NCBI GenBank assembly: GCA_963971405.1
Contig: OZ020488.1
Location: 42,824,888-42,888,887 of the forward strand
DNA length: 64,000 bases
From: Psococerastis gibbosa
Taxonomy: Eukaryota > Arthropoda > Insecta > Psocodea > Psocidae
Direction of reading: 5' to 3'
Both the position numbers and the translations under genes were made by a program. Positions 11,840 to 23,023 of this stretch are shown one piece after another; position 1 is the stretch's first letter; every line of letters starts with the position of its first letter. Under the pieces are notes generated by a model that did no database searches, was not told the origin of the DNA, and saw only the letters and a list, made by a program, of their open reading frames with translations.

Positions 11840-12030
11840 GGTCAGGACATGTACGGACTCCGACTTTCGCCTGAAAGGTTTCTGGATCGAGTCCCACACT
11901 AAACACATTTTCTGGCCATGGTTTGGAGGGCATGTAAAGCAGTCAGTCCCGGGCCTTCCTAGTTGAGTGCAAGAGAGGACATTGTAGCCCTAACTCCGCT
12001 AGGTTGGCTTTGTAATGGAACAAAAAGTCA
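11840..12030 (+). mobile_element. SINE family S1
   Basis: + orientation with head GACTCCGACTTTCGCCTGAA, B-box-like GATCGAGTCCC, centre TGGAGGGCATGTAAAGCAG and tail GGCTTTGTAATGGAAC. Confidence 0.75.
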
Positions 12031-12085
12031 ATGTTTATATACTTTAAAAGTTATAGTAAGCCTGCCAGCCGGACAGTAATCTAGC

Positions 12086-12290
12086 AATCTTCTGCTTCTT
12101 CTTCTTCATCTGGGTCTACAGCCCTTGATGAGCTTGATGCTCGACAACACTCCTCCAGTCGTCTCGATTTTGTACTACGCTCCACCATCTGCGGACTCCC
12201 AACTCGCGAAGGTCAGTTTCCAACTCATACTTCCAGCGTTTTTGAGGACGTCCTTCCTTTCATGCTTGCTTTGTACCTATTGTTCGCCAT
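12086..12290 (-). pseudogene. LINE C-terminal fragment (RELGVRRW family)
   Basis: On - the frame gives LETDLRELGVRRW, VVQNRDDWRSVVEHQAHQGL, then stop and a GAAGAAGAAG tail. A relative (RELGVRRWRIVVR) lies at about 42045-42095 on +. Confidence 0.7.
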
Positions 12291-12827
12291 GCGGTCATCT
12301 GACAATCTTCTAGCATTAATACCCTAATTAAAACTAAAACAAACCACCAAAAATAATAACACATAACAATCAACGGTTGGGGCGATATGAACATTCGTGA
12401 AATTGGTTTTAAAAAAAATCAAATGTAAATGTTGAAATTTGAATTTGGAAACTATCTCGGCCGTTTCAAAAAAAGGGGCCATAAACCCCGATTTAGGTCA
12501 CCCCAGCCGCAGAGATCGGATTTACCACGAGGATTAAGATAAGCCCTATAATATAGTGCAAGTATTGCAGGTAAACCACGTCAGTCCTTATCACCTATCA
12601 ACCTATTGTTTTTCTTTCACAATCCAGCTTTTTTCTCTCTCAACGCCCCGTATAAAATTTCTCTTTTTTCAAGCCGCCGTTTACTACAATTACTCTGTTT
12701 AGATAACACTGTATTGAAAAACATCCATCCTCCCCCCCCCCTCCCCCTTATATTGACAACAAACACATGGGGTCCTAAGTCCCTCCAGGTATTTCGGCAA
12801 TTCACGCCAATGGCTCTATTAGAGTCA

Positions 12828-12955
12828 TCGACCGCCTGATTTACATTCCCTCCGAAGCATGGCCAGAAAATGTAGCAAGTGTGAGACTCGAACCAACAAC
12901 CGTTAAGGTGAAAGTCGGAGTCTCTACCACTACTCTACATGTCCTGACATGAAAT
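12828..12955 (-). mobile_element. SINE family S1 (3'-truncated)
   Basis: Head and centre only; starts with CCGCCTGATTTACATTCCC. Confidence 0.7.
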
Positions 12956-12999
12956 CTAGAAGTTCAAGTGTGGCAAATGCCGGGCCTTGACATCCAAGG

Positions 13000-13282
13000 C
13001 GAAACTAAAAATGGTTGGGATGCGATATACAAAATGTTGGGCAGCATGTTCATTTAATGAGCCAGTTCCACTCTCAACAAACAAACTGGCCCTTCGTTTC
13101 GACAAATAAACAGAACCAAGCGTAATGTCTGCCATCCTGACAGAAAAATCGACTTACTAACTTAACTTTACACCCACGTACTGTATATAACAGTCGTGCC
13201 AATGGGGAAGATAGTCGCCAAGCTCTCCGACCTCTGCCATATCGGATGGCTGTGACACGTGAAAAAAACGAGAGAGGCTATC
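13000..13282. other. No gene recognised
   Basis: Unassigned sequence between a SINE and a long hairpin element. The same statement applies to 10591-11084, 12300-12715 and 14001-14857. Confidence 0.35.
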
Positions 13283-13553
13283 CCACCGGCCAATTTCTTT
13301 ACTTGTGAAGCTGCTGATGTGCTGAAGCAGTGAATTTCGTCATTGACGTTTGTTTTGTTTTAAGGAGACTATTATGTAGATACTTAACATACCTATTATA
13401 AATTAGGTAATAATATGGTAGCAGAGATCATTAATAATATTATACCTTAGATAAGTTACGTATCTACATAATAGTCTCCTTAAAACAAAACAAACGTCAA
13501 TAACAAAATTCACTGCTTCAGCAGCTTCACAAGTGAAGCAAATTGGCCGGTGG
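13283..13553. mobile_element. Long hairpin element, CCACCGGCCAATTT ends, copy 1
   Basis: About 270 bp, almost wholly self-complementary: GTTTTAAGGAGACTATTATG and its complement inside, CTGAAGCAGTGAATTT arms outside. The core is AT-rich. Confidence 0.75.
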
Positions 13554-13829
13554 AATGGCCGACGTACCAAGTTGAATACACGACAGCAGAGCGTGTTTCT
13601 AACTGCGGCAAACTTGGTAGCGTACACAGCGTTGCCAGGGGAGCATGGTGGGACATGATAACGCGCTGAGACTATACCAGTCAGTCTACATGCGTGGCGA
13701 GTTCTGGTCAAGAGAGAAGAAGAACCACTACAAGTCGTCAAGACCTTTATTGGGTTGTCATGCTATGGTGTTCTTTTTTCGAAATGACAACGCATCGAAA
13801 GAAGTTTTTGTCTTCTGCTAAATGGTGGT

Positions 13830-14000
13830 CCCGATCTTCTTCTTCATGTTAGAGCCAACTGGCAGCAACATGTGGCATCGATATCTCCACTCCCCTCGAT
13901 TCAGCCCCACCTACATCCACATGCTGCAGATATTCTGTTTTCGGGCGACCAGGTCGGTTGACGGCTTCTATCCTTCTTTGACGCAAGTGGACTACCACGC
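13830..14000 (-). pseudogene. Possible LINE C-terminal fragment
   Basis: The - frame has RRIEAVNRPGRPKTEYLQHV, then a Trp-rich end and a stop followed by a GAAGAAGAT tail. Weak but of the same type as the neighbouring LINE ends. Confidence 0.45.
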
Positions 14001-14857
14001 CAGGCCAAAAAGGGCCCGCATGGCCCTAATAACAAGGCGCTTTACAAAATGGCAAAAAATCATGTTAAATTCACGGCCAGCGAATTATAGGATTCACGCC
14101 AAATGACCCATCAACAACCAAATCATAAACAGTAAAAAAACATAGCAAAAACATGTGAAACTAATGTAATTACACTATTTTTAAATGTCAAATGCAACTG
14201 TTGGGTTACCTCCCCACCCCCATGCTGAAAATCACGAAAGCAGTTTTAGCGAGAGGCAAGCCAAGACAAAAAAAAGCGCTTTAAATTTCTATCTCAACTG
14301 ACTGCAGAAGCGCCCGACTTTGTTTCTAAACAGAAATTACTTCGCCTCGGGGCAACTATTAGGGGGAATGGGGAGGGGGAATTCAACCCCAGCTAAGCAT
14401 GGAACGGATTGCAGAATAGCTGACCGCCAAAGCCGCAGCAACCGTGGGAATCTTATTAGGAACTGTGCATAGCTTACGCGACTTTATCATTAACGCAAAA
14501 TAGCCCAGAGCAAGGCTTATCTATAGCCATGGGTATAGTTTGTGAAAACATAGTGCTTTCTGTTGGAATCTGACTTACAGCAAATTGTCAAAGTGAACAA
14601 TCCAAACACAATTTAATAACAAAGACTTTCACGGCCGGAGTTAAGTTGTGATGCTGCAGAGCCTCCGTCTACGCAGTGCCACTGATATTGTAGACGAAAT
14701 TTTTTAAAGCACGCTTTCATATTGACCACGGCCTATCATCCCGGATGCTACTGCTTCACAATTTAAACACACTTTATAGAAGGCCTGCTAACGCACAACG
14801 AAGCTAATGTACACCACCACAACAACAACTGAAGAACTAAATACCTTGAACGTATTT

Positions 14858-15290
14858 CTTCTTCTTTAAATGCCTCTCCTATCGAAGATTAGCGATCAAC
14901 ATGGCAATTTCGACCTTGGAGACTGCTGCTCTGAAAAGGGAAGTCGTGCTCTCGCCAACTCGCTGCCTCAGATTTTTCAACCAGGATTCTTCTTCTGCCG
15001 GGAACCCTCTGTTCTTCAATCTTCCCTTGGATTATTACATGCAGAGGGCGATATTTTTCGTTTCTCATCACATGGCCGAAGTATGTTAGTTTCCGTTTCT
15101 TAACCGCCAGCGGCAACTCGACTTTTGTATCCATTCGCCTCTAGACCTCAGCATTAGGAACAAGATCTTTCTAGGATGTGGCCTGTATATCCACATTTCA
15201 AATGCACTGATTCTGTTCTCAATAGCTTGTGTCCATACCAAATAGAACGATTGGGAACACTTCATTTTACCATTCTCAATACAAATCTCA
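14858..15290 (-). pseudogene. LINE family A C-terminal fragment
   Basis: The - frame reads LTYFGHVMRNEKYRPLHVIIQGKIEEQ, GRRRILVEK and LQGRNCHVDR, with stops and frameshifts further 5'. The 3' end is at the CTTCTTTAAATGCCTCTCC boundary. Confidence 0.8.
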
Positions 15291-15299
15291 AAACATGAC

Positions 15300-15660
15300 A
15301 GGAAGTCGACCGCAGTGACGTCCTCTGGAAGGACGATTGAAAGGGACCGCGGCGCAAGTGGGGAGTTCGTATAGGTGTACGAGCGTTGTCAAGCCGACAA
15401 AAGCCTAACAAGTGCTGCAGAGCCGGAATAAGAAGACGTCATGAAGCAGTATGGATGGCATGTCCAAACAGAAGAAGACCTTTGGGCCGTCCGAGACGAT
15501 GCTATGGCGACCAGCTAAAGGAATATGTGCAGGAAGTTGGCCTGCGGGCCGATGAGTGGCGTGGTCTGGCGAAGGACAGGATCCGTTGGCGTGGTGTTGT
15601 GAATGCGGCCAAAGTCCCCCAGGGCTGACAGCGCCAACTTAAGCCAAGTAAGTAAATGAA
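15300..15660 (+). pseudogene. LINE ORF2 C-terminal fragment (RPLGRPRRCYGDQ)
   Basis: RRPLGRPRRCYGDQLKEYVQE, DEWRGLAKDRIRWRGVVNAAK and a stop: the common basic C-terminus of LINE reverse-transcriptase proteins. Only the last about 80 residues remain. Confidence 0.78.
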
Positions 15661-16339
15661 GAAATGTTTGCGACAACAAGCCTTGCACAAAGAGAAGGAA
15701 ATTCTTGTTCTGCTCACGCGCTCGAATATACACGGGCAACAGTTGAATGTCAAGTCAGTCAATACTCAATAACGCCCGACGTAGCAATTCTTTTATTGTA
15801 AATTTTAAAGTATTGCGTTAACAATACCCTTGGCTGACATTGAAGCATCTGCTTTGACAGCTAAAAGCAAGTCGAAAGAGATAAAACTGGGAAGAAGACA
15901 TAAATTCTATGTGGAAAGCATTTTAGTTTATTATCCGTGTGTTGCCGGACTTTACTGCCCAATTTCATTCCGAGGGTTGAATGGGGGAGTTTCCTCCACC
16001 AGATTATACCCAACGAGTTGTCAGTTGATGTTAGCAAATTGATGTACAATCGTCACTTCGATTGTTTTTAAAAGTGAAAACACTGAGAGACACTGTGGAA
16101 GGCTATGGCATGGACGGTTCCTGTGCTAAAACTATTGTAAGTGTTCACGTGTTCGTAGGACTTAAGGTACAATATATTAACAAAAATGAGATCAGGATGC
16201 AAATACAAAACACACATGATACCATAAGCTAAGTATAACAACCCTGGATGGCTGGTTCACTCTCTACATTTCAATCCTTATGATTTTATTTGTATGTTAC
16301 GGCCAAAGCGATCGTAACAAGCACTTTCCTAGGCCAGCG
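15661..16339. other. No gene recognised
   Basis: Short open frames only (up to about 70 codons) without recognisable motifs. 17898-18364 and 18521-18963 are similar, except that 18195-18212 is a poly-C run and 18284-18310 / 18660-18725 carry mutually inverted CCGTGGACCACnn words. Confidence 0.35.
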
Positions 16340-16695
16340 GCCTTACCATGTTGAATCCATTAGAGCAGAGCATGTTTCAAACTGCGGCAAACTTGGTCGC
16401 GTGCACAGCGTTGGCAGGGGAACATGGTGGGACATGATAACGTGCTGAGACTTTACCAGTCACTTTACGAGCATGTCGCGTCCTGGTCACCTCCGATTTA
16501 ATCGTGTGACTTTACCATGTTCCCTTAGTGGTTAGGAATCCACTAAAGCCAGGAGGTCCACCCTGTCAGTCAACTCCCCTTTCCCCCGAGGTGAAGGAGT
16601 CTGCCCTTAGGGTGCCTCAAGTTAGCAAACAGACTAACTCCCCCCGCCAGGCTGACAGGGTTGCTTAAAGCAGAAATGCTGAAAGCAGGGATTGG
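16340..16695 (+). repeat. Dispersed repeat R2 (CTGCGGCAAACTTGGT), longest copy
   Basis: Marks include CAGCGTTGGCAGGGGAACATG, GTGGTTAGGAATCCACTA, GAGGTGAAGGAGTCTGCCC and GCCAGGCTGACAGGGTTGC. Other copies: 13590-13715 (5' part), 7668-7860 plus 8584-8665 (split by the TTAA element) and 51340-51635. Non-coding; class unknown. Confidence 0.75.
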
Positions 16696-16739
16696 AAATA
16701 ACTACAACATTTTAATCGTAACAGGGACTTTTCTAGACA

Positions 16740-17030
16740 TAAAAACTGAAACGTGTGATTTATAGGTGTTATTTTTTATGTTAATCTGAAATTTGACCAA
16801 CACATAAAACATAAGATCTCAAATGTTGCTTTACGAAGTTCTGGCTTTATAAAGAGACACTGCAAATATTTTAGAATCGAAGAAACAATTCGACTGTATT
16901 GTGAATTGATAAGATCGAAATTAGAGTATAACGGCATTGTTTGGGATATACCAGGAGACGTTCAAAACCGATTTTTAAGATAATTATGCATTAAAATTTA
17001 TCATGAAACCCTATTGTATAAATCAAATCG
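16740..17030 (+). pseudogene. LINE reverse-transcriptase C-terminal fragment
   Basis: The + frame reads FDQHIKHKISNVALRSSGFIKR, then LYCELIRSKLEYNGIVWD and QNRFLR before a stop, the post-catalytic region of Jockey-like reverse transcriptases. Confidence 0.75.
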
Positions 17031-17178
17031 ATTTCTCAGACAACCTCTCTGTCTAACCTTTTTTGAATTTTTTTTTTCATTATTTATTATTTCATAAAAA
17101 AAAACGCTTTAAAATTGATTCTCTTGAAGCTTACAGAAAAATGGCTTTTTTATGTTATATCATTGAAATACCTATATG

Positions 17179-17383
17179 TATAGTCCACGCAAAATGAGAA
17201 AAGTATGAACATGGAATGTTTTGATCCTGTGCAACACTGCAAAAATATTCTTTGCACATTTTTTTTTATGCCTTGCATCCAATGCAACAAGGTAACACGA
17301 AATGGTGCAAGGAATATTTTTATAGTGTTGCACAGGATCAAAACATTCCATGTCCATACTTTTCTCATTTTGCGTGGACTATA
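17179..17383. mobile_element. Hairpin MITE, TATAGTCCACGC arms
   Basis: About 75-bp arms (TATAGTCCACGCAAAATGAG and its complement) around a loop that itself pairs (TTGCACATTT... / ...AAATGGTGCAA). TA at each end may be the target duplication. Confidence 0.72.
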
Positions 17384-17432
17384 ACAGTTGGTATATTCAA
17401 TAGTTATACGGTTTTGAACTACAAGAAACATA

Positions 17433-17581
17433 ACCGAAATGAGAGGATAAGGAAAAAACTGGGCTTGGCGGGATTCGAGCCCACGATCTACGCCTAACCG
17501 GTTATAACGAGGAGGTTACCTCTTCAACCAAAGTTAATTTAATTTCAGTGTTATATATACCATGTAATACCACAATGTATT
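17433..17581. mobile_element. tRNA-bearing short retroelement, second copy
   Basis: The reverse relative of 8138-8367. It keeps the T-arm half of the tRNA (GGCGGGATTCGAGCCCACG) but has lost the other half at CCGGTTATAACGAGG. Flanking ACAAGAAACAT (about 17422) and ACAAGGAACAT (about 17582) mark the target duplication. Confidence 0.7.
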
Positions 17582-17689
17582 ACAAGGAACATAATAAGAT
17601 ATCCTACATTTCTACATAATTTTAATATGTATTATATATTATATCCCATATGTATATTGAAAAACTACCTTTTGTTATGATTATGAGGC

Positions 17690-17897
17690 ATGATTTTTCT
17701 AAATCTACATGCCCAATTTCACTCAAAATCCATCGAGGAGTTTGCCCACAAATCGACGAACAGACAGACTGACTGATAGGCATTTCGTAAAAAACACTTT
17801 TTGGGTTCCTGGTACTTAAAAACGTGTAAATAGACTGAAATCAAAAATTTCGACCATCACAAAGCTTTTCTTATACTACGTATAAATAGGACAGCAA
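17690..17897 (-). mobile_element. Hairpin-ended repeat, copy D (fragment)
   Basis: The reverse complement of the first about 200 bp of the family, ending at ACTACGTATAAATAGGACAGC. Confidence 0.75.
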
Positions 17898-18364
17898 AAA
17901 TACCCCCGGTGGTGATGACAATATTATCATCAAGCGCATAACAATGGACAGAAGGTAATACACGTGTACCAGTGTACCTATAGCCTGCTGTCATTAATTG
18001 TGCGTCATTATTAGCCAATCAGAGCGCTAGTTACATGTCTTTTTGTTATAATTAGATAATATTTAATTTTACTAAATTTATCTCATTTTGGTGCCTTTCA
18101 GGTAGATTGAAGGGAACCATGACCCCGTGACCCCCTCCGTCGATCCGCCACTGAACCTCCTGCACGGTCAAATAGAGTATAGACCATAACACCCAGCCAC
18201 CTCCACCCCCCCCCCCCCCAACCCAAAACTACTATAATGGGGAAACTAGCATTGTTTATGTTTATAAACCAGGGGTTCCCAACCTTATTTGACCGTGGGC
18301 CACTAGATTATTTTTCCGTGGACAACTATAGCTGCGACAGGAAAATTGTCAAATTCTAGGATGA

Positions 18365-18520
18365 TGACTAGGATGATGACTAGGACTCTGACTTTCACCC
18401 GAAAGACTGTTGGTTCGAGTCCCACACCGGCTACAATTTCTGGCCATGCTTCGGAGGGCATGTAAAGCAGGCGGTCCCGGGCTTTTCCTAGTTGCGTGTA
18501 AGAGAGGGCTTTATCACAAA
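18365..18520 (+). mobile_element. SINE family S1
   Basis: Head, centre and AGTTGCGTGTAAGAGAGGGCTTTAT; the 3' tail is missing. Confidence 0.72.
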
Positions 18521-18963
18521 TGACGAAATATTGACCAGTGGAATACACGCCTTAAGACTGGTATCGGTTGGATATTATAGTTCAGTACCAAGACTTACTG
18601 TATTTTACTTCAAATTTCCAATATCTCAGCTGTTCCATTTTCTTATTTCTTACTTTGGCCCGTGGACCACCTGATATATGTCTGTGGACCACCGGTGGTC
18701 CATGGACCACAGTTTGGAAACCCCTGAACTAGCCATTAACCACAGTATCAATTGCAGTATAAAAGTAAACACTCAGTATAATAAGCCACAAGTAAACATA
18801 GTTGGCTAATACACATTCAAGCTCATAAGAGAGCTCTACTTAGTACATGGGAGACTGTCACGAGTAACGTATTCCGCCAGTTCCATCCTATATACGGTAC
18901 TTAAACTCCCATAACGTGCGATTTACACGTGACGTCAGTGTAAACACCATTCCTCAATTTATT

Positions 18964-19815
18964 GCTTTCCAATTTATACGTAGTATAAGGAAAGCTTTGT
19001 GACGGTCGAAATTTTCGATTCCGAGATTTAAACGGATATACACGTTTTAAGGTCCCAGGAACCCAAAAAAGCGGTTTTTACGAAATGTCTGTCTGTCTGT
19101 CTGTCTGTTCGTCAATTTCCGGGCAAACTACTCAGTCGATTTTGATGAAATTCGGCACGTAGGCTCACAAAAATCATACCTCGGGACCATTTTTTTTTAT
19201 TTTGCGCTAACTCAATTTGGGGGCTTTTTCATTTTCAAAAAACTTCGAAAAAACGTCTAAAAAATTATTTCCCAAAAACGGCTCCAATTATTTCTATTAA
19301 ATTCACACATATTGTAGTCGTTACTAATGTTAACAAAATGCGGGGGGTCAATTGCCCCTTGATAGTTTGCTTCTGGGGGTAAAAAAATAAAAATAACTAA
19401 ATTTTAATGAAAAACGACTAAAATATATTTTTTCTGCAAAACTTTCCTATCGATGATTTCTACCTTCAGGTATGTTTTAGGTGTTAAATTGAGTAACGAA
19501 ACCGGACAGGTTGCTTTCCCAAAAAAAGTATTTGGTTTTGTACAAAAAAATGTTTTTTTGAAAAAATTATAGAAAATTCACGCTCAAATGCATTGCGTGC
19601 CCTGCCAGTATTGCTGTGTGGTAATGTGTTGGTCTGACTTATATAGAATTTACCTCACCACCAGTGACGTCAGGTGGACAACCCCCCCCCCCCCCCCCCC
19701 CCGAGATATCGGAAATTTAACCATAGGAAAATTATTTACCATGAAATTACTCATTTTCTCTATCTACTAATTTTGATAAATTGGAAAGCATGTTCGAGTA
19801 AACTCGGACCGGTTC
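18964..19815 (+). mobile_element. Hairpin-ended repeat, copy B (full length, about 850 bp)
   Basis: The best full-length copy, from GCTTTCC at 18964 to CGGACCGGTTC at 19815. It has a (TCTG)n run at about 19085, a middle block with GGTCAATTGCCCCTTGATAG, and an 18-20-base poly-C run near 19682. No long open frame. Confidence 0.88.
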
Positions 19816-20003
19816 TTTACATTGGTTCTTAATAAACATTAAAACCCGTAATACTCTTAATTATAAATGTTGTGCACGTGAAGAAAGTGCATGAGCATTA
19901 TTGATGACTGTGAGTGATTACTAATTTTTTTTTTAGATTTTGGACTAGTAAGTTAGTAACAGACGAAGCGTCTGGTGGAAGAAGGTGCTAAGTCACATTT
20001 ATT

Positions 20004-20245
20004 GCTTTCCTATTACTATTTAGCATAAGGAAAGCTTTGGGATGATCGAAATTTTCGATTTCAGTGGATTTACACGTTTTGAGGCCCCAGGGAAAAGTGG
20101 TTTTTTTTTTTTTTTTTTTTTACGAAAATTCAGCCTGTCGGTCAGTCTGTCGGATAGTTGATTTGTGGGCAAACTACTCGGTGGGTTTGAATGAAATTGG
20201 GCATGTACGTTGCCTTGGGACCATTTTTTTTTTTAAGAACCGGTA
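20004..20245 (+). mobile_element. Hairpin-ended repeat, copy C (5' part)
   Basis: The first about 230 bp of the family, with a long poly-T expansion (20101-20121) and a reduced TCTG tract. It ends in AAGAACCGGTACGAG, which matches the other end of the element in reverse. Confidence 0.7.
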
Positions 20246-20417
20246 CGAGTGAATCCGTCTTTCTTTCCTATTTTTCAATTAAAAGGGGTAGCGAGATAGA
20301 TAATATGAGCGTTCGATTGTAAATAATTAATCGTCCCAGGGTTTAATTCCTGCTGCAACCATTGTCCCCATATCAAAGCAATGAATGGATCGATGGGACG
20401 ATTGCATTGTCTATAGA

Positions 20418-20667
20418 AGGCGGCTACTTCATTTGTGATTTGAGATTTTTTGTTTGTTTTGTTTTAAGGAGACTATTATATGTAGATACTTAACTTATCT
20501 ATTATAAATTAAGTTATAATATGGTAGAGACTTATTAATGATGTCAGCTACCAAATTATAACTTAATTTATAATAGATAACTTAAGTATCTACAATTCTA
20601 CATAATAGTCTCCTTAAAACAAAACAAACATAAAATCTAAAATCACAAATGAAGTAAATTCGCCGGT
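20418..20667. mobile_element. Long hairpin element, copy 2
   Basis: The same inner arms (TTTTAAGGAGACTATTAT, TAGATACTTAACTTAT) with different outer arms (ACTTCATTTGTGATTT). The right end is CGCCGGTGG as in copy 1. Confidence 0.75.
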
Positions 20668-20923
20668 GGAATTGCCGCTGAACGGGCAGACCAATACTAG
20701 TAGTACAACACAGTAATAATGGAACGGTACTATTATCCATAATTTCTTCACAAAATAATTGTTTATTCAATACAAAACAATAATAATAATAATTTTATTA
20801 TTTTAATTTTTGGCTTGATGTCAATAATGCATGTGTAAAACAAACATTCGAATCAAACACAAATGTGAACCCACCTCAGGGTCGATATATTTTGGTTAAA
20901 ACGGTTCTCCCTGTAGAACTATC

Positions 20924-21077
20924 CAAGGCCGTAGACCCCCCCCCCCCCCCCCGAAATGAAATGGCTTGATACTAGATAGAATCGGATTTTGAGAGGAAAA
21001 ATAAAAACCACTATGTAATATCCAATGAAATTTCTGAACCCCCCCCCCCCCGAAAAAAAATCCTGGCTACGGCCTTG
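20924..21077. mobile_element. hAT-like MITE with perfect 8-bp duplication and poly-C arms
   Basis: Ends CAAGGCCGTAG and CTACGGCCTTG. GAACTATC is perfectly duplicated at 20916-20923 and 21078-21085. Poly-C runs lie at 20936-20952 and near 21040-21051. Confidence 0.85.
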
Positions 21078-21385
21078 GAACTATCCTATAACAGCCTATA
21101 TCTCATGTCAACTAAAACATAATTGAGTTTATAAACGAGGGTTCAGGTGTATAGCATTTGACGTAAACTAATTGTTTTAGGTGCCGGGCAGTGTGGGAAG
21201 ATTGATGGCAGCCAATACTAAATGAATTCTGTCAATGGAAACGTCGCCGGCCCCAATAAAACATCTGAGACAGATTTATAGGTAAGCTCAGTAAATATAT
21301 ATATTCGCAGACGTGGCTGGTACAAAGATTCCAATTCAGTCTGACCGCTTCAATCGCCAATGGATTGGTTCTGTTGTGAATTTAA

Positions 21386-21722
21386 GAAGACATGCTACGC
21401 AGAAATTTAGCACCCCAAAATTTCTTGTTTTTATTGACTTTTTATTTTTTAATTAATTAACAAAGCATGCTATCAAAGATTTGGCTCATGTAAGTTGTAG
21501 ACGACTACTTCATGCATCATATAATAGGAAACATTAAATTATTGGTACCTTAGTTCTTTCATAAAAACCAGAGGGGACTAAAATTAAAAATACCCGATTA
21601 TTTGACGCACAAAATAGTCTTCTACAACTTAAATGAGCCAAATCGTTTATAACTTGCTGAGTTAATTGAATAAAAAATTAAAAGTATTTAATTTCGGGTT
21701 GCCAATTTTATACGTAATTTAT
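21386..21722. mobile_element. TTAA-duplicating element, copy 2
   Basis: The same family without the tRNA unit, flanked by TTAA at 21382-21385 and 21723-21726. Internal arms (CATGTAAGTTGTAGACGACTA and its reverse) form a second inverted repeat. Confidence 0.8.
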
Positions 21723-21726
21723 TTAA

Positions 21727-22310
21727 ACTATTGTTGATATGTATAGGTAGGTGTAAAAGAGGGCTATAGGCCCTAATTACGCTGTATCTACTTTTTTTTC
21801 CTATAAAGACATTATTTTTATTATTATTATTGGCTATGTCTACGTTCAACCTCCAAGTTCAACTTAAGCCCAGTGCAGATTATACGTTGCATATCTGCTC
21901 GGAATGCAAGAAATGCAAGGGATACAGTGTTATATACCGTATATAATTCAATAAGACTAATCTTAGTATCAAAGGCATTCTATGTCACTGCCTGTGTACA
22001 CAGCAGAAGAGACCTACAGAAAGGCAGTGACTACTGTCAAGTCAGTGCAAGAGTAGAAAGATGGCTACGTTAAGAAATAGTGGCGAAAGTAAATAATCAA
22101 TAATGTGAGTATTTACAACTATCAGGTCAATCCACGATACACAGCAACAGACAAACAACCTGTACCCCCCCCCCCCCCCCCGAGTCACCGAGTCACCGTA
22201 ACCCAATACCTCGTCTCAAGAATTGAGGTTACCGTATATTCGAGGAACACATGTTGAAGCATCCTCTCTGTCCCACAACCGGCTACACACGACAGGCACG
22301 GGATTTGTAA
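21727..22310. other. No gene recognised
   Basis: A poly-C run at 22166-22181 is followed by CGAGTCACCGAGTCACCG. The remaining sequence, and 23104-24284, show no gene. 23440-23780 resembles 41830-42010 (GTATCCGATTRACC, CTCCGATCGCATGG), a further dispersed repeat. Confidence 0.4.
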
Positions 22311-22472
22311 GGCGGGTATTCCACATACGTCAATCGTCAATGAAAAATTGAAAAATGACGTAACAATGACGTAAATTGACGTGGTAGCAGAATTTTTAGT
22401 ATGTCTTTAATGTCTGCTAAAATGTCATTTTTCAATTTTTCATTGACGATTGACGTATGTGGAATACCCGCC
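22311..22472. mobile_element. Harbinger-like MITE, copy 4 (TAA duplication)
   Basis: Close relative of the 10429 copy, same length, with perfect TAA on both sides (22308-22310, 22473-22475). Confidence 0.83.
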
Positions 22473-22679
22473 TAAGCAGTTCAGGCCGAACTTCATCGGA
22501 CCAGAGTTTCCCATTATAACTTAATTGAAGGGGACATCAAACGATCCATAACACTAAAAGTAGGACAATCAGAACCAACCGCAATCTAATAAAATGCTGA
22601 AACCCTTTTCATTGACCGTCCAGCCCAAATCATTTTACTATACTCATAATATTGTAGTCTCCTTAGTAACTTTGTAAAA

Positions 22680-22840
22680 TTTGCTGTCACTAATTGTGAA
22701 TAAATTACTTTGATAAGTTTTACGTAATATCATTCAAAAAAATAAAAAATAAACGGTGACGAGGGTGAGAGCCGGAACCGGTTGTGCGTGTCTGTGATTT
22801 TTTTTGAATGATATTAATTACTTAAAACATAATTTATTGA
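22680..22840. repeat. Inverted repeat with ATATCATTCAAAAAAA arms
   Basis: ACGTAATATCATTCAAAAAAAT on the left pairs with TTTTTTTTGAATGATATTAA on the right, with a GC-richer loop (ACGAGGGTGAGAGCCGGAACC). It directly precedes the 22854 element. Confidence 0.6.
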
Positions 22841-22853
22841 AAAAACGTACCAG

Positions 22854-23023
22854 CAGCCTAATCATGGCGATTATAATACCGGTATTTATTTAATCCCCTG
22901 GGATTAAAAATTTAAACAAGATAATTTTATAATGGAAAGCGCTATTCAAAATTTGTTTGTTTACATGTTTAATACCAGCAGATTAAATAAATACTGGTAT
23001 TATAATCGCCATGATCAGGCTGC
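22854..23023. mobile_element. Inverted-repeat element with GCAGCCTGATCATGG ends
   Basis: 170 bp with about 43-bp terminal inverted repeats (GCAGCCTAATCATGGCGATT... and its complement) around an AT-rich core. The target duplication is not clear. Confidence 0.75.
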
